From JAGQVA01 sp041391725 (GTDB lineage: Bacteria > Bacteroidota > Bacteroidia > J057): 64,000 nt of DNA. Both the position numbers and the translations under genes were made by a program. The stretch lies in the NCBI GenBank assembly GCA_041391725.1, contig JAWKNL010000004.1, positions 186,001-250,000 on the forward strand. Reading direction: 5' to 3'. Below are positions 44,023 through 53,030 of this stretch, in pieces (positions within the stretch are counted from its first letter, which is position 1; every line of letters begins with the position of its first letter). The notes beneath the pieces were generated by a model. It saw only the letters and a list, made by a program, of their open reading frames with translations, was not told the DNA's origin and did not search any database.

Positions 44023-45015
44023 ATGAAGGCAACGCTAAACTACCTATTTGACCATAACACACTTTCTTCCGCCGAGGCGAAGGAAGTTCTTACCAAAATA
44101 GCAACCGGCGGACACTACAATCCTGCCCAGATTGCCGCATTTCTCACGGTTTTTCAGATGAGAAGCATTACCGTGGAAGAACTTTCAGGTTTTCGCGAAG
44201 CCATGCTGGAACTGTGTCTCCCTGTGGACCTCCGCGATTTTGATCCTATCGACCTGTGTGGAACCGGCGGTGACGGGAGAGACACCTTTAATATTTCCAC
44301 GCTTTCGGCTTTTGTCACAGCCGGAGCCGGAGTAAGTGTTGCCAAACATGGCAATTACGGCGTTTCGAGTGTCTCAGGCTCATCCAACGTGATCGAATAT
44401 CTGGGGGGGAAATTTACCAGTGATTACGATACCCTGCGGCGGCAAATGGACCGCGCCAATATATGCTTTCTTCACGCACCCCTTTTTCACCCCGCGATGA
44501 AAAACGTGGGGCCCATCAGGCGGGAACTGGGAATCAAGACATTTTTTAATATGTTGGGGCCTATGGTCAATCCCGCTTTTCCGAATAAACAACTGGTCGG
44601 CGTATTTAGTCTTGAACTCGCACGCCTTTATGGTTATATTTATCAGAAAACAGAAAAAAGATTCACAATTTTGCACGCTATGGACGGGTACGATGAAGTT
44701 TCCCTCACCGGAAATACAAAACTGATGAACAATTCCGGCGAAGAAATCATCGATCCCGTTGATCTTGGTCTTGGTCAATGGCAGCCCGAAGATCTTTACG
44801 GGGGAAAAACGGTGGCTGAGGCTGCGCTTATTTTTACCGACGTACTTGATGGAAAAGGAACGCGTGCCCGCAATGAAGTGGTGCTGGCCAATGCGGGTCT
44901 GGCAATTCAAACCGCAAAACCTGCGCTTTCCCGAACCGAAGCAATTGAAACTGCCCGGGAATCGCTGTTTTCAGGTAATGCAAAAAAGGCTTTTCAAACA
45001 TTTATCGAAACATAA
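44023..45015 (+). CDS. trpD: Anthranilate phosphoribosyltransferase
   Basis: TrpD joins anthranilate to phosphoribosyl pyrophosphate. The 330-residue protein carries the PRPP-binding CGTGGDGRDTFNIST, KHGNYGVSSVSGSSNVIEYLG, and the anthranilate region with NPAFPNKQLVGVF. The length is normal. It lies 41 bases after trpG, the widest gap between the early genes, and 6 bases before trpC. Confidence 0.95.
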   Translation: MKATLNYLFDHNTLSSAEAKEVLTKIATGGHYNPAQIAAFLTVFQMRSITVEELSGFREAMLELCLPVDLRDFDPIDLCGTGGDGRDTFNISTLSAFVTAGAGVSVAKHGNYGVSSVSGSSNVIEYLGGKFTSDYDTLRRQMDRANICFLHAPLFHPAMKNVGPIRRELGIKTFFNMLGPMVNPAFPNKQLVGVFSLELARLYGYIYQKTEKRFTILHAMDGYDEVSLTGNTKLMNNSGEEIIDPVDLGLGQWQPEDLYGGKTVAEAALIFTDVLDGKGTRARNEVVLANAGLAIQTAKPALSRTEAIETARESLFSGNAKKAFQTFIET

Positions 45016-45021
45016 ATCCTG

Positions 45022-45837
45022 ATGTCAATACTAGAAGAAATCCTCGCTAACAAAAAAACGGAAGTCGCAAAACGCAAGGAACTGTATCCTGTAAAATTGC
45101 TGGAACAGTCGCCCTACTTCGCAGCTCCCTGTGTTTCCCTGAAAAAGTATATTCTGCGCCCCGATAAAGTGGGTATAATTGCAGAAATCAAACGCAAATC
45201 CCCTGCAAAAGCGGAACTGAATTCGTACATTCAGGCCGAAACGGTGGCTAATGGCTATATGCATGCCGGTGCCTCTGCAATTTCGGTGCTGACAGATGAA
45301 AAGTTTTTTGCTGGAAAAAATGAAGACCTCAGCCGTGTCCGGCAGATGATTTTTGGACCGGTGCTCCGCAAAGATTTTATCATCGATGAATATCAGATTG
45401 TCGAAGCCCGCTCCATCGGTGCTGATGCCATTTTGCTGATTGCGGCCGCCCTGTATCCCGACGATATACGCAAACTCGCAGCATTTGCCCATTCTATGGG
45501 GCTCGAAGTGCTGCTCGAAGTGCATGATGTCAACGAACTTGACCGCAGCTTTAATGAACATGTGGACGTGCTGGGGGTCAACAACCGCAATCTCGGAGAC
45601 GGTTCGATCTCGCTCCATACGTCGCTCGAACTGGTAAATAAAATTCCGGCAGGTCCTGCCAAAATCTCAGAAAGCGGCATCACTTCTCCCGAAGATGCGC
45701 TGATGTTGCGCAAAGCCGGATTTGATGGGTTCCTGATCGGTACACATTTTATGAAAACCCCCAATCCGCCCAAAACCTGTTTGCGCTTTATTCAGCAGTA
45801 CAGGAAACTGCTGGAAGCGGAAAAACAAAACGCCTGA
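45022..45837 (+). CDS. trpC: Indole-3-glycerol-phosphate synthase
   Basis: TrpC closes the pyrrole ring of indole glycerol phosphate. This 271-residue TIM barrel has IIAEIKRKSPAKAEL (catalytic Lys; the family usually shows KxxSPSxG), VLRKDFIIDEYQI, LGVNNRNLGDG and KISESGI. It is separate from TrpF, not fused. It starts 6 bases after trpD and ends 7 bases before trpF. Confidence 0.95.
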   Translation: MSILEEILANKKTEVAKRKELYPVKLLEQSPYFAAPCVSLKKYILRPDKVGIIAEIKRKSPAKAELNSYIQAETVANGYMHAGASAISVLTDEKFFAGKNEDLSRVRQMIFGPVLRKDFIIDEYQIVEARSIGADAILLIAAALYPDDIRKLAAFAHSMGLEVLLEVHDVNELDRSFNEHVDVLGVNNRNLGDGSISLHTSLELVNKIPAGPAKISESGITSPEDALMLRKAGFDGFLIGTHFMKTPNPPKTCLRFIQQYRKLLEAEKQNA

Positions 45838-45844
45838 TTTCGCC

Positions 45845-46474
45845 ATGAAACTGAAGGTCTGCGGGATGAAATACCGGCCAAATATTGAGCAGGTGCTGGC
45901 ATTGGAACCAGACATGCTGGGGTTTATTTTTTATGAAAAATCTCCCCGCAATGTAGGCGATTCCCTCCGGCCCGAATATGTGCAGTTTCTTTCCACTGTA
46001 AAAAAAGTCGGAGTATTTGTGAATGCCAGCCGGCCCGTTATGCTGGAAAAGGCAAATCTCTTTGGGCTGGATATGATTCAACTGCACGGAAGCGAAACAC
46101 CTGAATTGTGCCGAAAACTTCGAAATGATGGACTGGAGGTGATAAAGGTTTTTTCGGTGGGGAATGAATTCGATTTTTCTACCCTTGTACCATACGAAAA
46201 TGAGGTTGATTATTTTCTGTTTGACACCCGAGGTGAAAAACCCGGAGGAAACGGAAAAGTATTTGACTGGCGTATTCTCGCTGATTACAGGATGGATATT
46301 CCCTTTTTCCTCAGCGGAGGGATCGGACTGGAAGAGATTCCTCAAATCAGGACATTCTCCCACCCCATGTTGTACGCACTGGATGTCAACAGCCGGTTTG
46401 AAATCAGTCCGGGAGAAAAAGATGTGGAGAAATTGTTGCAATTGAAAGCGGCGGTGTATGCGCCGGGTGTTTAA
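45845..46474 (+). CDS. trpF: Phosphoribosylanthranilate isomerase
   Basis: TrpF converts phosphoribosylanthranilate to its ribulose form. The 209-residue TIM barrel begins KVCGMKYRPNIEQ with the catalytic Cys, and has MLGFIFYEKSPR, MIQLHGSETPELC, FLFDTRGEKPGGNGK with the catalytic Asp, FFLSGGI and ALDVNSRFEISPG. It sits between trpC and trpB, with 7- and 21-base gaps. Confidence 0.93.
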   Translation: MKLKVCGMKYRPNIEQVLALEPDMLGFIFYEKSPRNVGDSLRPEYVQFLSTVKKVGVFVNASRPVMLEKANLFGLDMIQLHGSETPELCRKLRNDGLEVIKVFSVGNEFDFSTLVPYENEVDYFLFDTRGEKPGGNGKVFDWRILADYRMDIPFFLSGGIGLEEIPQIRTFSHPMLYALDVNSRFEISPGEKDVEKLLQLKAAVYAPGV

Positions 46475-46495
46475 TCCATTTATAGATTGAAAACA

Positions 46496-47704
46496 ATGGA
46501 AAAAATCAAAACAGGAAGCCGTTTTCAGGCAGATGAAAGCGGTTACTACGGAGATTTCGGTGGCGCGTATATTCCCGAAATGCTCTATCCCAACGTAGAA
46601 GAACTGCGGCAGAAGTACCTGGAAATCATCGGTGATCCGTCTTTCCGGGAAGAATTTCATTCACTGCTGAAAGATTATGTCGGCAGACCCACGCCCCTGT
46701 ATGAGGCACGCAGACTTTCAGACCTGTATCAAACCCGTATTTTCCTCAAAAGGGAGGATCTCAATCATACCGGGGCCCACAAAATCAACAATACCCTCGG
46801 ACAGATTCTGCTGGCCAGGAAGCTGGGCAAACAGAAGATTATTGCCGAGACGGGCGCCGGGCAGCATGGGGTAGCCACGGCAACGGTCTGCGCCCTGATG
46901 GGCATGGAGTGTATTGTCTATATGGGCGCAGTCGATATCGAGCGTCAGAAGCCCAATGTGCAGCGGATGAAAATGCTTGGAGCACAGGTAGTGGCAGCGA
47001 CCAGCGGGAGTCAGACACTGAAAGATGCCACCAATGAAGCCATGCGCCACTGGATCAACCACCCGTCTGATACACATTACATTATTGGTTCGGTCGTGGG
47101 TCCGCATCCATACCCCGACATGGTGGCGCGGTTTCAGTCTGTCATCAGCGAAGAAATGCGCCATCAACTCACCGAAAAAACGGGAAGCCCGCTACCCTCG
47201 GCGGTGATCGCATGTGTAGGTGGCGGAAGCAATGCCATGGGTGCATTTTATCACTTTCTCGACGAGCCTTCGGTCAGGCTGATTGCGGTGGAGGCTGCCG
47301 GGCACGGACTCGCCTCAGGGCTTTCTGCTGCCACTACTTTTTTGGGAAAACCGGGGGTACTACATGGAAGCAAAACATTGCTCATGCAGACGACCGATGG
47401 ACAGGTAGTGGAGCCGCATTCGATTTCTGCAGGACTCGATTATCCCGGTATTGGTCCTGTACATGCGCATTTGTTTACTTCCGGGCGGGCAGAATTTCAG
47501 TATGTCACCGACGAAGAATCGGTAGAAGCAGGCTATTTGCTGAGCAGGATGGAGGGGATTATTCCGGCGTTGGAATCGGCTCACGCGGTGGGCGCATTGA
47601 CAAAACTGAAGTTCACTCCCGATGATGTCGTTGTAATCAACCTTTCCGGCAGGGGCGACAAAGACCTTTCAACGTACATGAACCACCAACCCGAGCAGCA
47701 ATGA
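46496..47704 (+). CDS. trpB: Tryptophan synthase beta subunit
   Basis: TrpB makes tryptophan from indole and serine with PLP. The 402-residue protein has GDFGGAYIPEML, the PLP lysine in REDLNHTGAHKINN, AETGAGQHGVATATVCALMG, the phosphate-binding CVGGGSNAMGAF and NLSGRGDKD. The ATG at 46496 is chosen; a TTG at 46487 would add three residues. Its last codon overlaps the trpA start (ATGA), keeping the two subunits in balance. Confidence 0.97.
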   Translation: MEKIKTGSRFQADESGYYGDFGGAYIPEMLYPNVEELRQKYLEIIGDPSFREEFHSLLKDYVGRPTPLYEARRLSDLYQTRIFLKREDLNHTGAHKINNTLGQILLARKLGKQKIIAETGAGQHGVATATVCALMGMECIVYMGAVDIERQKPNVQRMKMLGAQVVAATSGSQTLKDATNEAMRHWINHPSDTHYIIGSVVGPHPYPDMVARFQSVISEEMRHQLTEKTGSPLPSAVIACVGGGSNAMGAFYHFLDEPSVRLIAVEAAGHGLASGLSAATTFLGKPGVLHGSKTLLMQTTDGQVVEPHSISAGLDYPGIGPVHAHLFTSGRAEFQYVTDEESVEAGYLLSRMEGIIPALESAHAVGALTKLKFTPDDVVVINLSGRGDKDLSTYMNHQPEQQ

Positions 47705-48480
47705 ATAACCGCCTGACAAGACTGTTTGCTTCAAAAAACAGCGATGTTTTATCCATTTTTCTGACCGCCGGTTATCCTTCATTGCACGACACGGCGACGC
47801 TTATCCGCCATCTGGCAGCCTCCGGCGCCGATATGATAGAAATCGGAATTCCCTTTTCTGATCCGGTAGCCGATGGGCCCACGATCCAGCAAAGCAACCA
47901 GAAAGCGCTGGAAAACGGTATTTCCCTTTCCCTGATATTTGAGCAGATTAAAGATATCCGCCAGTCCGTGGATATTCCCCTGCTGCTGATGGGATATATC
48001 AATCCTGTGATTCAGTATGGGGTCGAAAATTTCTGCCACAAAGCAAAGGAGACGGGAATAGACGGAGTGATTCTGCCCGACCTGCCTGTGAATGAGTACC
48101 TGGCGCATTATCAGGGTCTATTTGAATCCTGCGATTTGTCCAATATCTTTCTTGTCACACCGCAGACCAGTGAGGACAGAATCAGAAAAATAGACCAGAT
48201 AAGCAATGGATTTATCTACGTGGTATCGACTGACAGTACAACGGGAAAAACCGAAGGATTTGGTCAGTCGCAGATAGATTATTTTGAGCGCCTGGCAGCC
48301 ATGAAGCTTCGCAACCCGACCCTTGTCGGATTTGGCATCTCAGGCCCTGAAACCTACCGTATGGCTACCCGCTACCACAGTGGCGCCATTATCGGCAGCG
48401 CATTTATCAAAGCCATTTCGGGCGGTGCGGCAGAAACTACCGTTCGATCCTTTGTACACAATTTCCGAAATCAACAGTAA
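47701..48480 (+). CDS. trpA: Tryptophan synthase alpha subunit
   Basis: TrpA cleaves indole glycerol phosphate and passes indole to TrpB through a tunnel. This 259-residue TIM barrel has the catalytic Glu in MIEIGIPFSDPVADGPTIQ together with the Asp in the same segment, LLMGYINPVIQYG, GVILPDLP and GFGISGPE. The start overlaps the trpB stop by four bases. It completes the trpEGDCFBA set. Confidence 0.96.
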   Translation: MNNRLTRLFASKNSDVLSIFLTAGYPSLHDTATLIRHLAASGADMIEIGIPFSDPVADGPTIQQSNQKALENGISLSLIFEQIKDIRQSVDIPLLLMGYINPVIQYGVENFCHKAKETGIDGVILPDLPVNEYLAHYQGLFESCDLSNIFLVTPQTSEDRIRKIDQISNGFIYVVSTDSTTGKTEGFGQSQIDYFERLAAMKLRNPTLVGFGISGPETYRMATRYHSGAIIGSAFIKAISGGAAETTVRSFVHNFRNQQ

Positions 48481-48518
48481 ACGATATTAAGTTCAACTTT
48501 CAAAATCAACCGTAAAAA

Positions 48519-49538
48519 ATGATTATTCATCTCGACACCAATATTTCCGAAGCCTCCCGCCAGGCAATTGCGGAGGAGGTAAAACAAATGGGCTACAAAC
48601 CCCGTGAAGTAAAAACACAGGGAGGACACTACCTGATTGCGGTCGGCAAAAAGGAAATCGATCCGCGGCGAATCGGAAACCTCCCCGGCGTCCGTGATAT
48701 TCATCGTGTAAAAGACGATTATAAGCTGGTATCCCGCACCTGGCGTGTGGAGCCTACGGCCATTGATCTCGGCGATGGGGTCATGATTAAAGAAGGCAGT
48801 TTTACCATGATGGCGGGCCCTTGTTCGATTGAAAACGAAGACCAGGTAGAGAAAATCATCGGTCACCTTGTGGAGCAGGGAATCAAAATCATGCGGGGCG
48901 GCGTCTATAAACCCCGCAGTTCGCCTTATTCCTTCCGGGGACTGGGCATTGACGGACTGAAAATGTGGTCAGCCATAGCCAGAGAGCATGGAATAAAAAT
49001 TATTACCGAAGTGATGCAATCCTCCCAGATCGAGGAAATGATACCTTATGTGGATGTATTTCAGGTGGGTGCCAGAAATACCCAAAACTACAACCTGCTC
49101 GACGCTTTAGGCGAAGTAGATAAGCCTGTATTGCTCAAGCGCGGTATTTCCGGCACCATCGACGAACTGCTTCATTCAGCGGAGTATATCTATTCCGGTG
49201 GAAACGAAAAAATCATGCTCTGCGAAAGAGGTATCCGCAACTATGAAAATGCCTACCGCAATATCATGGACATCAACGCCATTGCGATTCTGAAGGAAAA
49301 AACACATTTGCCCGTGATTGCTGATCCCTCCCACGGTATCGGAATCCGCAATTTTGTAGAACCCGTGGCACTGGCTGCCATGATGGCCGGGGCCGATGGC
49401 GTCATCTATGAAATTCATCCCATTCCCGAAAAAGCGGCTTCTGACGGACAGCAGACGCTGAACTTCTACGAATCCGCAGAGTTGATACGCAAGGCGCGTG
49501 CCATGCGCAAACTCGTGAAGGCAGATTATGTGATTTGA
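48519..49538 (+). CDS. aroF: 3-deoxy-7-phosphoheptulonate synthase with ferredoxin-like regulatory domain
   Basis: DAHP synthase condenses phosphoenolpyruvate and erythrose 4-phosphate, the first step of the shikimate pathway. The 339-residue protein is the AroAI-beta type: an N-terminal ferredoxin-like domain (residues 1-70, with IIHLDTNISEASRQAIAEEV) that binds aromatic amino acids in Thermotoga-type enzymes, then the barrel with MAGPCSIENEDQV, RGGVYKPRSSPYSFRGLG, VFQVGARNTQNY, LLKRGISGT and ADPSHGIG. It lies 38 bases after trpA, so attenuation of the trp operon should also limit shikimate flow. Confidence 0.95.
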   Translation: MIIHLDTNISEASRQAIAEEVKQMGYKPREVKTQGGHYLIAVGKKEIDPRRIGNLPGVRDIHRVKDDYKLVSRTWRVEPTAIDLGDGVMIKEGSFTMMAGPCSIENEDQVEKIIGHLVEQGIKIMRGGVYKPRSSPYSFRGLGIDGLKMWSAIAREHGIKIITEVMQSSQIEEMIPYVDVFQVGARNTQNYNLLDALGEVDKPVLLKRGISGTIDELLHSAEYIYSGGNEKIMLCERGIRNYENAYRNIMDINAIAILKEKTHLPVIADPSHGIGIRNFVEPVALAAMMAGADGVIYEIHPIPEKAASDGQQTLNFYESAELIRKARAMRKLVKADYVI

Positions 49539-49543
49539 AAAAT

Positions 49544-49975
49544 ATGACAGAACTGCCTTCCATAGAAAGTGTCGTAATCAAGCTGGAAGTCAACCAGCAG
49601 CAGTTGTTGTACATCAGAATGAGTATCTCCGGTGCGGTCAGCCGCGCCGGAGATGGCTCCCCTGAAGAGGCCGCTTTTGTTTTTATGGGCAGAACAGACC
49701 AGCCATTTCTGGAATCGTGGCTGGATCAGCTTTCGCCGGATATGATGGAAATGACGGGCAGATATACATTTCCCAACCCGCAGGGCGACCATTGTGTGCT
49801 TTCTATTACATTGGAAGGCCCGGATACAGACACGGGGTTTGAGTTTACCTATGGTTCCCTTTCCGACGGCCCGCCCGAAGACATCATCGAACTGGTCGAA
49901 GCTGCGATGGATATTACAGATGAATGGTACGCGGAACAAAAAAATTCCCGTCGGCAAAACAGGAAAAAAGGGTGA
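49544..49975 (+). CDS. Small acidic protein of unknown function
   Basis: This 143-residue acidic protein has an alternating strand/helix pattern (IESVVIKLEVNQQQLLYIRMSI, EEAAFVFMGRTDQPFLESWLDQL) and a short basic tail (SRRQNRKKG). No signal peptide, membrane segment or named domain is recognised. It begins 5 bases after the DAHP synthase stop and precedes dxr by 61 bases on the same strand, so it is likely co-transcribed with the trp operon. The ATG at 49544 is preferred over the TTG at 49535. Confidence 0.68.
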   Translation: MTELPSIESVVIKLEVNQQQLLYIRMSISGAVSRAGDGSPEEAAFVFMGRTDQPFLESWLDQLSPDMMEMTGRYTFPNPQGDHCVLSITLEGPDTDTGFEFTYGSLSDGPPEDIIELVEAAMDITDEWYAEQKNSRRQNRKKG

Positions 49976-50036
49976 TTTTTACCGGGAGAAAAAACTAAAT
50001 TGCCCATTCTTTACAAAAACCACCTGAATCTCCCGC

Positions 50037-51194
50037 ATGCATTCTCTCCGTCATATTGCCATACTTGGGGCTACGGGTTCCATTGGTACCCAGGCCCTGG
50101 ATGTGATCAGCCATTTTCCCGATCGTTTTAAGCCCGTTGTACTTACTGCTCATGCCAATGTCGATCTCCTGATCAAACAGGCGCTGGCTTTCCGGCCCTC
50201 TCATGTAGTAATCGGAAATCCCCTGTATTATGAAAAACTGAAATCAGCGCTTTCCGGTACCGGTATTGCCGTGCATGCCGGAGAAGATGCCCTGGCCGAT
50301 ATGATGACCCTCGAAAGTGTAGATATGGTACTCACTGCCTGTGTGGGTTTTGCCGGGTTGCGGCCAACCATTCGCGCCATCGAAAGCGGAAAATCTATTG
50401 CGCTTGCCAATAAAGAAACGCTGGTAGTGGCGGGGGAAATTATTACTGCACTCGCTGCAAAACACGGGGTGGACATTATTCCGGTTGACAGCGAACATTC
50501 GGCCCTCTTTCAATGTCTCGTTGGAGAGCCCGGTAACCCGGTGGAGAAAATCCTTCTTACGGCCTCAGGCGGACCTTTTCGCGGCTATTCCTACAGCCAG
50601 CTGGAAAAGGTCACACCTGCACAGGCACTCAAACATCCCAACTGGGATATGGGGGCAAAAATTACCATTGACTCTGCTTCCATGATGAATAAAGGCCTGG
50701 AGGTCATCGAAGCCCGATGGTTGTTTGATATTTCTGCCTCACAAATCGAAGTGGTAGTGCATCCACAGTCCATCATTCACTCGATGGTTCAGTTTGAAGA
50801 CGGAAGCATTAAGGCTCAAATGGGGCTGCCCGATATGCGGCTTCCCATCCAATATGCGATGGCCTATCCGCAAAGACTGAAAAACCCGTTTCCCCGGTTT
50901 CGGTTTACAGATTATCCGTCCCTGACTTTTGAGTCTGTGGACACCCAGGTTTTTAAAAATCTCGGCCTGGCATATTATGCACTGGAAAAAGGTGGCAACC
51001 TGCCATGCATCCTGAATGCAGCCAATGAGGAAACCAACCGACTGTTTCGCGAAGGCCGGATCTCCTTTACCCGGCTGGGCGAACTCAACGAAGCCGCGAT
51101 GGAAAGGGTGGCATTTGTAGCGGAGCCGGGACTGGATGACCTGTTTGCCTCCGACGCTGCCGCCAGATTATGGATAAATCAACAGTTTGAATAA
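50037..51194 (+). CDS. dxr: 1-deoxy-D-xylulose 5-phosphate reductoisomerase
   Basis: Dxr is the second enzyme of the MEP route to isoprenoids and uses NADPH. The 385-residue protein has GATGSIGTQALDVI for NADPH, ANKETLVVAGE, VDSEHSALFQCL with metal ligands, SASMMNKGLEVIEARWLFD and HPQSIIHSMVQFEDGS. Normal length. It lies on the same strand as the trp genes without a visible terminator in between. Confidence 0.97.
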   Translation: MHSLRHIAILGATGSIGTQALDVISHFPDRFKPVVLTAHANVDLLIKQALAFRPSHVVIGNPLYYEKLKSALSGTGIAVHAGEDALADMMTLESVDMVLTACVGFAGLRPTIRAIESGKSIALANKETLVVAGEIITALAAKHGVDIIPVDSEHSALFQCLVGEPGNPVEKILLTASGGPFRGYSYSQLEKVTPAQALKHPNWDMGAKITIDSASMMNKGLEVIEARWLFDISASQIEVVVHPQSIIHSMVQFEDGSIKAQMGLPDMRLPIQYAMAYPQRLKNPFPRFRFTDYPSLTFESVDTQVFKNLGLAYYALEKGGNLPCILNAANEETNRLFREGRISFTRLGELNEAAMERVAFVAEPGLDDLFASDAAARLWINQQFE

Positions 51195-51209
51195 AAATTT
51201 CTCGCATTT

Positions 51210-52998
51210 ATGTCTAAAAAACACACGTACAATTACGGATTGATTGGCAATTGTGCCTACCTCGCCCTTGTGGATACGGAAGCGAATATTGGCTGGCTGT
51301 GCTGGCCGAAGTTTGACAGCAGTTTTCTTTTCGGAGGATTGCTCGACGAGGAGAAAGGCGGCGAATTTTCAATTAAACCCGCAACCGAAAATTACACCTC
51401 GCACCAGTATTATATCGAAAACACTAATATTCTTGTTACGGAGTTTGACTGCGTGGACGGAAAGTTTAAGGTAGTAGATTTTGCCCCCCGGTTTTATCAG
51501 TACGAAAGATATTACAAACCCCTCCTTCTGGGCAGAAGAGTGATTCCGGTTCAGGGCACTCCCCGCATTCGGGTGGTATGCCGCCCGCGCGGAGAATATG
51601 GAGAAGTGGTGCCCGAATTGCTTTTTGGCAGCAGCCACCTCCGCTTCATGGGACTCGAACGGCAGGTCAGGCTCACTACCAATATTGCGCTGAACCATAT
51701 TTCGGAGGAAAAAGCATTTATCCTCAACGAAAACAAGTACCGCCCTTACCTGGGGGATTCCGCTGGAAGCCGAACTTGAAACCACGCTGGAAACCTTTTA
51801 CCAGAAAACCAAACTCTATTGGCAAAGCTGGGTAAAACGTACCTCTATCGGGCAGTTTCACCAGGAAAAAGTCATCCGCTCCGCACTTGCCCTCAAACTC
51901 CACCAGTTTCAGGATACAGGTGCCATTATTGCCGCTACCACTACCAGTCTGCCCGAGTCGCCCGGAAGTACCCGCAACTGGGACTACCGCTACTGCTGGA
52001 TTCGCGATACTCATTATACACTTAAAGCACTCACCAACCTGGGCCATTTTACCGAACTGGAGCAATACGCCCATTATATCGAAAACATTGCCCTGAATCT
52101 CGATGAAAATAACCGGTTTCAGCCGCTTTATTCGATTACCGGTGAGGATAAGCTGGTTGAAAAAATACTTCCGCTCAAAGGTTATAAGGGAAATACTCCT
52201 GTGAGAGTCGGAAATCAGGCATACGAGCATATTCAGAACGACGTATATGGTCAGGTACTTGTTTCCCTGCTTCCCCTTTTTGTGGACAGGCGACTCGTGC
52301 GCGAGGAAAAACAACATCTCCTTCCGCTGATTATGCGCATCCTGCGCCAGATCGAAGCGACCATGACCGAACCCGATGCCGGACTGTGGGAATTCAGGAA
52401 TAAATCTCAGCTACATGCCTACACCTTCCTTTTCCACTGGGCGGGAAGCCATGCTGCACTCAAAATCGCAAAACATTTTGAGCACGAAGAAATGAAAGTT
52501 CTGGCCGAAAGACTGATCAAAGAATCTTCGGCTCAGCTTGAAAAATGTTTTGACGGGGATAAAGGCGTCTATACCCAGGCAATCGGTACCAAAAACCTCG
52601 ACGCCAGCCTTTTGCAACTGGTGACAATGAATTACCTCAACCCCGAAAGCGACCGCGCAAGGTGGCATGTCGAAGCACTGGAAAAAGAACTCAAAACAAA
52701 AGAGGGCTTGTTTTACCGGTACAAACATGCCGATGATTTTGGCGAACCGGAGACTACATTCCTCATTTGCGCGTTTTGGTATGTGGAGGCCCTGGCATGT
52801 GTCGGCAGACTGGAGGAAGCCATCGAGATTTTTGAACGACTTGCCGGGTATTCCAACCACCTGGGATTGCTGAGCGAAGATGTCGATGCCGTTGCAGGCA
52901 GCCAGTGGGGGAATTTCCCGCAGGCTTACAGCCACGTCGGTCTGGTCAACGCCGCTTTTGCCATCTCAAAGAGAATGGATACCCAGCCGTTTTTGTAA
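51210..52998 (+). pseudogene. Glycoside hydrolase family 15 protein with an internal frameshift
   Basis: Joined, the two frames give a full GH15 (glucoamylase / trehalase-like) protein of about 595 residues. The first frame from ATG 51210 has the N-terminal beta domain (LIGNCAYLALVDTEANIGWLC) and stops at 51779. One surplus C at 51740-51741 shifts the frame; reading on in the +1 frame gives ALTWGIPLEAELETTLETF and the (alpha/alpha)6 barrel with STRNWDYRYCWIRDTHYTL, PDAGLWEFRNK (catalytic acid Glu) and EPETTFLICAFWYVEAL (catalytic base Glu), ending at TAA 52998. Family members cleave terminal glucose from alpha-glucans or trehalose. Conserved catalytic residues on the far side of the shift suggest a sequence error or a recent mutation. 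Confidence 0.85.
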
Positions 52999-53006
52999 AC
53001 GGCTTC
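52985..53006 (+). terminator. Hairpin overlapping the GH15 stop codon
   Basis: AGCCGTTT (52985-52992) and AAACGGCT (52997-53004) form an 8-bp stem with a TTGT loop that includes the start of the stop codon. The following T run is weak, so this is a possible terminator only. Confidence 0.4.
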
Positions 53007-53030
53007 TTATGTGAATTTTAATCTGTTGTT

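Noticed and set aside
47212..47625. A 137-codon frame within trpB
   Set aside because: It is in the wrong frame of a fully conserved trpB and shows no family likeness.
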